Positions 58,835-64,000 of a stretch of DNA of 64,000 nucleotides are shown here, piece by piece. Each line of letters starts with the position of its first letter. Within the stretch, counting starts at the first letter, position 1. The notes beneath the pieces were generated by a model. The model made no database searches. It had not been told where the DNA came from and worked only from the letters and a program-made list of their open reading frames with translations. The position numbers and the translations under genes were made by a program. The stretch covers positions 331,499 to 395,498 of the forward strand of contig NZ_JADCSA010000001.1 in the NCBI RefSeq assembly GCF_015070385.1. The letters run 5' to 3'. Origin of the DNA: Nocardioides malaquae (GTDB lineage Bacteria; Actinomycetota; Actinomycetes; Propionibacteriales; Nocardioidaceae).

Positions 58835-59643
58835 CAGCGCTGGGCCACCTTGTTCGTGAGGGTTCCGAGACCGGCGATCGAGACCTCGACCTCGTCACCG
58901 ACCTGCATGCGGCCGACACCCTCGGGGGTGCCGGTGAGGATGACGTCGCCGGGCAGCAGCGTCATCACCGAGGAGATGTGGGCGACGAGCGTCGGCACGT
59001 CGAAGACCATGTCGGCGGTGGTGCCGTCCTGCACCAGGTCGCCGTTGAGGTGGGTCTGGATGCGGAGGCCGTCGGCGAAGGTCTGCGGGTCGAGGTCGGT
59101 CTCGATCCAGGGGCCCAGGGGGCAGAAGGAGTCGAAGGACTTCGCCCGGGTGAACTGCACGTCGCGGGCCTGCAGGTCGCGAGCGGTGACGTCGTTGGCG
59201 ATGGTGTAGCCGTGGATCACGTCGGTGGCCTGCTCCGCGGGGACGTCGCGGCACATCCGGCCGATCACGACCGCCAGCTCGCCCTCGTAGTGCACGTCCT
59301 GCGACTGCGGGGGGTGGAAGATCCGGTCGCCGGGGCCCACCACGGAGGTGTTCGGCTTCATGAAGAGCATCGGCTCGGCGGGCAGGTCGTGGCCGAGCTC
59401 GGCCGCGTGCGCGGCGTAGTTGCGCCCCACCCCGATCACCTTGCTGCGCGGCAGCACCGGGGCCAGCAGCCGCACGTCGCCGACGGCGTACTCCTGCTCG
59501 AGCAGCTTGAGGCCGACGTAGAGCGGGTCGCCGGCCAGAGCCACGATCCGCGCCTCCTCGTCGGGCTGCCCGAACTGGTCGAGCTCGCCGGTGAGGACGC
59601 CGTACATGGGTTCTTCGCCTGTGGTGAATCTTGCGATGCGCAC
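58834..59643 (-). CDS. Fumarylacetoacetate hydrolase-family protein
   Basis: 269 residues. FAH enzymes hydrolyse or decarboxylate beta-keto acids with Mg. The sequence has [17 protein letters not shown], the metal ligands in [12 protein letters not shown], and [20 protein letters not shown] with FCPLGPWI. The substrate cannot be told. It starts the gltX transcription unit. The start at 59643 ([15 protein letters not shown]) is the family-typical one. Confidence 0.9.
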   Translation of the reverse strand: MRIARFTTGEEPMYGVLTGELDQFGQPDEEARIVALAGDPLYVGLKLLEQEYAVGDVRLLAPVLPRSKVIGVGRNYAAHAAELGHDLPAEPMLFMKPNTSVVGPGDRIFHPPQSQDVHYEGELAVVIGRMCRDVPAEQATDVIHGYTIANDVTARDLQARDVQFTRAKSFDSFCPLGPWIETDLDPQTFADGLRIQTHLNGDLVQDGTTADMVFDVPTLVAHISSVMTLLPGDVILTGTPEGVGRMQVGDEVEVSIAGLGTLTNKVAQR

Positions 59644-59713
59644 GCTTGAACACTATCCGCCTGCACCCACGCGGGGCCGCGCCGGTTGGGAGTGCCGGCG
59701 AGCGCTGGTTACC

Positions 59714-60625
59714 GTGAGCCCCGTGCACACGCTCGTCCCCGCGCAGTGGCAGGCGCGCGCCGCGGCGCACGAGGCCCGCCTCGCGCCCTTCCTCGACGCG
59801 CACCTCGCTCGGCGTACGGCCCGGGTGAAGCACCCGGTGCACGACTTCCTCTTCGTCTACTACTCCCACAAGCCGGCCGCGCTGCGGCGCTGGCACCCGG
59901 GCTTCGGCACGGCCCTGGTCGACGCGGAGGCCTACGCCGGCCTCAAGGGCTACGAGGTCACCGACGGAGTCGCGGCGGTGACACCGGCGTACGTCGCCAC
60001 GCAACGCGTGCTGCTCACCACCCTGCAGCGCCTGCTGCGCGCCACCCTGGGCCGCGCGGGTCACTTCGGCTGCTTCGGGCTGCACGAGTGGGCGATGGTC
60101 TACCGCCTCGAGCAGGGCGAGACGCGGCACTCGTCGTGGCCGCTGCGCCTGGGCGGCGAGGCGACCGACCGGGTGGTCGAGTCGCACCGCATCACCTGCT
60201 CCCACTTCGACGCCTTCCGCTTCTTCACGCCCCCGGCACGCGGGCTCAACACGCTCACTCCCGGGCGCGACGACCGCGCCGACTTCGAGCAGCCCGGCTG
60301 CCTGCACGCGTCGATGGACCTCTACAAGCACGCCTTCCGGCTCAGCCCGATGATCGGCTCGGACCTGGTGGCCGACTGCTTCGAGCTGGCCCGCGAGATC
60401 CGCATCCTCGACATGCGGGCGGCGCCCTACGACCTCACCGGACTGTGGCTCGACGACGAGGAGTTCACCCCGGTGCGGGTGGAGACGGCCGAGGGCAAGG
60501 CGGAGTACGCCGCCCTCCAGCGCGAGTTCGCCGAGCGGGCCGCACCGCTGCGTCGTCGGTTGCTGGCCGAGGTCGACCGTCTGCTGGCCGTGGTGCCCGC
60601 CGACGGCGTGGCGACGCCGGCATGA
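59714..60625 (+). CDS. Conserved actinobacterial protein often labelled 3-methyladenine DNA glycosylase
   Basis: 303 residues. It starts near VHTLVPAQWQARAAAHEARL and shows KHPVHDFLFVYYSHKP, RRWHPGFGTAL, FGCFGLHEWAMVY and CLHASMDLYKHAFRLSP. I recognise this pattern from proteins auto-named 3-methyladenine DNA glycosylase, but no helix-hairpin-helix or AAG fold motif is visible, so the name is doubtful. Several conserved His, Trp and Tyr residues suggest an enzyme. GTG 59714 or GTG 59723 may start it. Its TGA overlaps the next gene's ATG. Confidence 0.65.
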   Translation: MSPVHTLVPAQWQARAAAHEARLAPFLDAHLARRTARVKHPVHDFLFVYYSHKPAALRRWHPGFGTALVDAEAYAGLKGYEVTDGVAAVTPAYVATQRVLLTTLQRLLRATLGRAGHFGCFGLHEWAMVYRLEQGETRHSSWPLRLGGEATDRVVESHRITCSHFDAFRFFTPPARGLNTLTPGRDDRADFEQPGCLHASMDLYKHAFRLSPMIGSDLVADCFELAREIRILDMRAAPYDLTGLWLDDEEFTPVRVETAEGKAEYAALQREFAERAAPLRRRLLAEVDRLLAVVPADGVATPA

Positions 60626-61239
60626 GTGGTGGGCACGGCGCGGACGGTGCCGAGCCGGGTCGGCGCCAGGGCCACCACTCGGGCCACCACCCGGGCCACA
60701 GCGTCCTCCAGGTGCCGGTCCCGGCGATAGAGGCGTGGGTCCGGGCGAGGACGGAGCACTACGACACCGACTACCTCTCCCCCGACCCCGACTTCGTGCA
60801 CGCCCACGTCACGGCTCTGGGCCCCTTCGTCGACGCGCTCGACGAGGCGACCGAGCGTCAGGTCGCCGCGATCGCGGCCCGGGTGGCACCCTTCGACTTC
60901 CGACTCGCTCGTCTCGGCACCTTCACCACCGGGATCGTGCACCTGGTGCCGGAGCCGGCCGAGGGATTCGACCGCCTGACCGCGCTGCTGATGGAGGCCT
61001 TTCCCCAGTTCCCGCCCTACGGCGGCGAGTTCCCGCCGGCGCCGCACCTCACCCTCGACCTCGTGCACGACGACGTCACCCAGGACTCCACGCACGCCCT
61101 CGTGGCGCACCTGCTGCCGGTGGTCTCGCGCGCGGAGTTCCTCGACCTGGCCTGGTACGAGGCGGGACGCTGCCGGTTGCTGCGACGCTGGCCGCTCGGG
61201 ACGCGGCGGGCGTCGGACGTCTCAGACCGGGCGCAGTGA
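60622..61239 (+). CDS. 2'-5' RNA ligase-like 2H phosphoesterase
   Basis: 205 residues. Two HxT motifs, HVT at 62-64 (HAHVTALGPF) and HLT at 142-144 (PHLTLDLVHD), mark the 2H superfamily, whose members cut or join 2',5'- or cyclic phosphodiester bonds in RNA or nucleotides. A His-rich N-terminal stretch (GHHSGHHPGH, 17-26) is unusual. It is coupled to the previous gene by ATGA and overlaps the convergent TetR gene by 18 nt. Confidence 0.78.
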   Translation: MSGGHGADGAEPGRRQGHHSGHHPGHSVLQVPVPAIEAWVRARTEHYDTDYLSPDPDFVHAHVTALGPFVDALDEATERQVAAIAARVAPFDFRLARLGTFTTGIVHLVPEPAEGFDRLTALLMEAFPQFPPYGGEFPPAPHLTLDLVHDDVTQDSTHALVAHLLPVVSRAEFLDLAWYEAGRCRLLRRWPLGTRRASDVSDRAQ

Positions 61240-61797
61240 CCGGGCCCTGATCCCGTCGACGACCAACGCCAGGGAGTCGGCGAAGGCGCTCGCGGGCGGG
61301 CCGTCCTGGGGACCGGCGTCGATGGCACCGGCGCTGCTGGCCTGGAGGTGGGTCTGCTCGGCGGTCGCGTGGCCGACCACGAGGTGGAAGACCGCGTCGG
61401 CCGCGGCCGCCCGCCACCGGGCGTCCAGACCACTGTCCTCCAGCGGTGCCGCCACATGGTCGTGGGCCTGCCGGGCCCCCAGACCGAAGGCGTGCACGGT
61501 CGCGACGAGCTCGGCCCCGTCGCGCCAGGCGAGGAGCGCGTCGCGCAGCTGCGTCGCGGCGGCGGTCAGGCGTACGTGCCACTCGCCCTCGCCCGCCCGA
61601 GCCGCCGGCAGGCTGCGCACCAGCAGGGCGTCGGCGACGGCGGCCAGCAGGGTCTGCTTGTTGGCGAAGTGGTGGTAGAGCGCACTCGGCCGCACGTCGA
61701 GCTCGGCGGCGAGACGTCGCATCGTGAGGTCGGCCAGGCCGTACGCGTCGAGCACGGCGACGGCGCGCTCGACGACATCGTGACGGTGATGACGCAC
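61222..61797 (-). CDS. bioQ: TetR-family repressor, probably BioQ (biotin regulon)
   Basis: 191 residues. The HTH is at about 24-45 (TMRRLAAELDVRPSALYHHFANK), and the C-terminal TetR ligand domain follows. It is divergent from bioYMN, and the gap holds two sites resembling BioQ operators (TGAAC-N3-GTTAC/GTTCA type known from Corynebacterium and Mycobacterium). BioQ naming rests on this context. GTG 61797 has a strong AGGAGG upstream, which rules out the longer frame. Confidence 0.8.
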   Translation of the reverse strand: MRHHRHDVVERAVAVLDAYGLADLTMRRLAAELDVRPSALYHHFANKQTLLAAVADALLVRSLPAARAGEGEWHVRLTAAATQLRDALLAWRDGAELVATVHAFGLGARQAHDHVAAPLEDSGLDARWRAAAADAVFHLVVGHATAEQTHLQASSAGAIDAGPQDGPPASAFADSLALVVDGIRARSLRPV

Positions 61798-61820
61798 AGG
61801 ACCTCCTGAGATGCGGATCA

Positions 61821-61838
61821 CAGTGCCGGGCGGCACTG
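61821..61838. repeat. Inverted repeat in the bioQ leader
   Basis: CAGTGCC (61821-61827) and GGCACTG (61832-61838) are a perfect 7-bp palindrome with a 4-bp spacer. It lies in the bioQ 5' leader, just upstream of the bioY -35, and may be a hairpin or a further regulator site. Confidence 0.5.
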
Positions 61839-61844
61839 AACCGA

Positions 61845-61874
61845 TTGACGCGAATCTGCGCGCCATCCTAACCT
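61845..61874 (+). promoter_or_regulatory. Likely bioYMN promoter
   Basis: TTGACG (61845-61850) and TAACCT (61869-61874) are 18 bp apart, a good vegetative -35/-10 pair. The start would fall inside the first BioQ-type box, so a bound repressor would block transcription. Confidence 0.6.
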
Positions 61875-61886
61875 GAACGCCGTTCA
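61874..61886. promoter_or_regulatory. BioQ-type operator 1
   Basis: TGAAC-GCC-GTTCA is a perfect 13-bp palindrome that fits the BioQ TGAAC-N3-GTTAC/GTTCA pattern. It touches the bioY -10 element and covers the likely transcription start. Confidence 0.7.
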
Positions 61887-61888
61887 CC

Positions 61889-61901
61889 TGATCACTGTTC
61901 A
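61889..61901. promoter_or_regulatory. BioQ-type operator 2
   Basis: TGATC-ACT-GTTCA differs from box 1's pattern at one base and starts 15 bp after it. The bioY ATG is 72 bp further on. Confidence 0.5.
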
Positions 61902-61972
61902 GGTCACCGCCGGCCCCTTCTTCCGCCGGGTTCATCCGCGTGGCCCGTCGGCCCCGAGAGCAAGGACTCCCC

Positions 61973-62590
61973 ATGGACACCCGCAGCAACTCGCTGCGCG
62001 ACCTCGCGCTGATCGTCATCTTCGCCGCGATCATCGCCGTCTGCGCCATCCTGCCCGCCATCAAGACCGGCGGCCTGGTCCCGATCACCCTGCAGACCTT
62101 CGGCGTCCTCCTCGCCGGCGCGGTGCTGGGCCCGAAGCGGGGCTTCCTCGCGGTGGCGCTCTACCTGCTGGTCGGTGCCGTCGGCCTGCCGGTCTTCTCC
62201 GGTGGCGGCGCAGGTCCCGGCGTCCTGGTCGGACCCACGTCGGGCTACCTCCTCGGCTTCCCGCTCGCGGCCGCTCTCTGCGGCTTCCTCGTCTCGTTGG
62301 TCCGCACCTCGCGTCCCGCCCTGCACGTCGCCCTCGTCTTCGCCGCCGGCCTGAGCAGCTCCGCGGTCTTCATCCACACCCTCGGCATGACCGGCCTCGT
62401 GCTGCGCGCCGACTACTCCTGGGCAGCCGCCTGGGCCACCGACGTCATCTTCTGGCCCGGCGACGTGATCAAGAACGTCGTGATGGCCTTCGTCGCCGTC
62501 TCGGTGCACCGCGCCTTCCCGGACCTGCGTCCCACCCGCCGCACCCCGGCCGCTGCGCCTCCGCAGGAGCGCGAGACCATCGACGCGTGA
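61973..62590 (+). CDS. bioY: Biotin ECF transporter substrate-binding subunit BioY
   Basis: 205 residues with six membrane segments. BioY binds biotin. LVPITLQTFGVLLAGAVLGP, AVALYLLVGAVGLPVFSGG and GPTSGYLLGFPLAA are family hallmarks. ATG 61973 has AAGGA 7 nt upstream and is preferred to GTG 61940. It overlaps bioM in a GTGA and leads bioY-bioM-bioN. Confidence 0.95.
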   Translation: MDTRSNSLRDLALIVIFAAIIAVCAILPAIKTGGLVPITLQTFGVLLAGAVLGPKRGFLAVALYLLVGAVGLPVFSGGGAGPGVLVGPTSGYLLGFPLAAALCGFLVSLVRTSRPALHVALVFAAGLSSSAVFIHTLGMTGLVLRADYSWAAAWATDVIFWPGDVIKNVVMAFVAVSVHRAFPDLRPTRRTPAAAPPQERETIDA

Positions 62591-63279
62591 GCACCCTGCG
62601 CCTCGACCGAGTGGTCGTCACGGCCCCGACGGTCGAGGGTGAGATCACGATCCTGCGCGAGACGAGCCTGACGCTCACCGAGCAGCGCATCGCCCTGGTC
62701 GGGCCCAACGGGTCGGGCAAGTCGACCCTGGCCCGCCTGCTCAACGGACTCGTGAGTCCCGCGAGCGGGCGGGTCACGCTCGACGACCTCGACGTCGCGA
62801 CCGACGGACGCGAGGTGCGGCGCCGGGTGGGCTTCATGTTCACCGATCCCTCCTCCCAGCTCATCATGCCGACGGTCGTCGAGGACGTGATGCTCTCGCT
62901 GCGACGGACGCACCGCTCCGCCCGCGAGCGCCGAGAGGCCGCGATGGGCGTGCTGGCGACGTACGGGCTCCAGGGGCTCGCCGACCGCAGCGTGCACGCA
63001 CTCTCCGGTGGCCAGCGCCAGCTCCTGGCGCTGGCCGGCGTGCTCGCCTGCGAGCCGGAGGTGGTCGTGGCCGACGAGCCCACCACGTTGCTCGACCTCG
63101 CCAACGCGCGCCGGGTGGGCGACCTGCTCATGTCGCTGCCGCAGCAGGTCGTCGTCTGCACCCACGACCTCGACCTGGCCGAACGGTGCGACCGAGCGCT
63201 GTGGATCGAGGACGGGGCCGTGCGCCACGACGGACCGGCCGCCGCGACGGTGGCCGCCTACCGCGCGAGCGTGGGATGA
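62587..63279 (+). CDS. bioM: Biotin ECF transporter ATPase BioM
   Basis: 230 residues. This ABC ATPase powers biotin uptake with BioN and BioY. Walker A GPNGSGKST is at 39-47, a Q-loop is in DPSSQLIMPTV, the signature is LSGGQRQLLALA and Walker B is VVVADEPTT; the switch His is in VVCTHDLDLAE. GTG 62587 overlaps the bioY stop, and the bioN start overlaps its own stop. Confidence 0.95.
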   Translation: MSTLRLDRVVVTAPTVEGEITILRETSLTLTEQRIALVGPNGSGKSTLARLLNGLVSPASGRVTLDDLDVATDGREVRRRVGFMFTDPSSQLIMPTVVEDVMLSLRRTHRSARERREAAMGVLATYGLQGLADRSVHALSGGQRQLLALAGVLACEPEVVVADEPTTLLDLANARRVGDLLMSLPQQVVVCTHDLDLAERCDRALWIEDGAVRHDGPAAATVAAYRASVG

Positions 63280-63893
63280 GCACGGGCGCCGACCTGCTGC
63301 TGGGGTCGTACGTCCCGGGCCGTTCCTGGCTGCACCGGCTGCCCGCGGGCGCGAAGATGCTGGCCCTGATGCTCCTGAGCACGGCACTGGTCCTGCTGCG
63401 TGGCCCGTCGCCCGGCCTCGTCGGCGTCGCGGTGGCGACGGTGCTGCTTGGGGTGGCCGGTGTGTCGGTGGGCCGTACGTGGCGCGCCCTGCGCGGACTG
63501 CTGCTCGCCGTCGTGCTGATCTCCGCGTGGAACCTGCTGCAGGGCAACTACGCGCGGGCCGCCGAGCAGGCTGGCGACCTGGTGGCGATGGTGCTGCTGG
63601 CCACCGTGCTGACCTCCAGCACCCGCGTCGACGACCTGGTCGCCGTGATCGTCCGCTGCCTCGAGCCCTTCCGGCGCTTCGGCGCCTCTCCCGAGAAGGT
63701 GGCGCTCGCCTTCAGCCTGGTGCTGCGCACCGTGCCGATCCTGCTGACCCTGGCCCGCGAGACCCGGGAGGCCGCCCGCGCGCGCGGCCTCGAACGTTCA
63801 CCCCGCGCCTGGCTCACCCCCTTCGTCATCCGCTCGGTCGCCCATGCCCGCGACACCGGCGACGCCCTGCACGCCCGCGGCCTCGGGGACTGA
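63276..63893 (+). CDS. bioN: Biotin ECF transporter transmembrane subunit BioN (EcfT)
   Basis: 205 residues with four or five membrane segments. EcfT links BioY to the ATPase through two Ala-Arg-Gly coupling motifs, seen here in REAARARGLERS and DALHARGLGD. The start is typical (LLGSYVPGRSWLHRLPAGAK). The ATG overlaps the bioM stop in ATGA. It completes bioYMN. Confidence 0.92.
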   Translation: MSTGADLLLGSYVPGRSWLHRLPAGAKMLALMLLSTALVLLRGPSPGLVGVAVATVLLGVAGVSVGRTWRALRGLLLAVVLISAWNLLQGNYARAAEQAGDLVAMVLLATVLTSSTRVDDLVAVIVRCLEPFRRFGASPEKVALAFSLVLRTVPILLTLARETREAARARGLERSPRAWLTPFVIRSVAHARDTGDALHARGLGD

Positions 63894-64000
63894 CGTACCA
63901 ACCACAATGGTCGTGAATCGCCGGGCGGGTTCTAGGTAGTCACGCAACACCTCGAGGTTCGAGGAGTTGTTGTCGATGGCGTATTCGTTCGAGGTACGTG
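63894..64000. other. Window edge: lower-GC intergenic sequence, possible gene ends
   Basis: The last 75 bp are near 53% GC, well below the rest. GAGGAG stands 9 nt before an ATG at 63976 (reading MAYSFEVR to the edge), a possible plus-strand gene start. A minus-strand frame is also open from the edge back to 63798 but only by running antisense to bioN. An imperfect palindrome spans about 63943-63966. I cannot decide between these. Confidence 0.25.

Overview
The window is high-GC DNA (about 70%, with strong G/C preference at third codon positions) from an actinobacterium. The genes, their order and the many GTG/TTG starts suggest a member of the Nocardioidaceae, probably Nocardioides or a close relative. 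This assignment is inferred from gene content and not from a marker comparison. The window reads as core chromosome. I see no prophage, CRISPR array, complete transposon or defence island.

Layout. 1-5.4 kb: the 5' part of a propionyl-CoA synthetase gene, a secreted M1 peptidase, a LOG-family protein, rlmN and a small membrane protein. 5.4-9.5 kb (minus strand): rpsB-tsf, a hairpin terminator, then pyrH-frr-cdsA. 9.8-21.5 kb: a degenerate M23 peptidase on the plus strand, then minus-strand xerC, dprA, comM, yraN, a DUF2469 gene, rnhB, lepB, rplS, a trmD fused to a GNAT acetyltransferase domain, rimM, an aarF/ubiB-type kinase, khpA and rpsP. 21.6-29.4 kb: an amidohydrolase, a GtrA membrane protein, a NYN-type protein, ffh, glnD, and the amtB-glnB ammonium module. 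29.5-44.8 kb (minus): a large glycosyltransferase, ftsY, smc, a small coiled-coil protein, mutM, rnc, rpmF, yceD, coaD, rsmD, recG, a DAK2 protein and rpmB. 44.9-53.7 kb: thiL, a stand-alone Lrp ligand-binding domain, a DUF3515 lipoprotein, ddl, a cystathionine gamma-synthase-like gene, gpsA, plsC, and leuCD with a divergent IclR regulator. 53.8-55.8 kb: alkylation repair (ogt and an Ada-AlkA fusion). 55.9-59.6 kb: two identical tRNA-Glu genes, a tRNA-Gln, a CPBP protease, gltX and an FAH-family gene. 59.7-61.2 kb: a coupled pair (a protein often labelled 3-methyladenine glycosylase, and a 2H-phosphoesterase). 61.2-63.9 kb: a TetR regulator (BioQ-like) divergent from bioYMN.

How the genes work together. 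Most serve translation and its upkeep: ribosomal proteins S2, S16, L19, L28 and L32, elongation and recycling factors, rRNA/tRNA modification, tRNA charging, and SRP targeting (ffh, ftsY, lepB). Others serve chromosome upkeep (smc, xerC, recG, rnhB, mutM, dprA/comM), envelope precursors (cdsA, gpsA, plsC, ddl), nitrogen sensing (amtB-glnB-glnD), leucine synthesis and biotin uptake. Stop/start overlaps (ATGA, GTGA, TGATG) are frequent and mark translationally coupled operons.

The most interesting signals are: the TrmD-GNAT fusion; tandem 13-bp palindromes matching the known BioQ operator type just downstream of a plausible bioY promoter; a gltX-CPBP-tRNA-Gln-tRNA-Glu transcription unit with 7 nt between a stop codon and a tRNA; and a candidate structured RNA leader upstream of rplS. 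I found no convincing wholly new multi-gene system.
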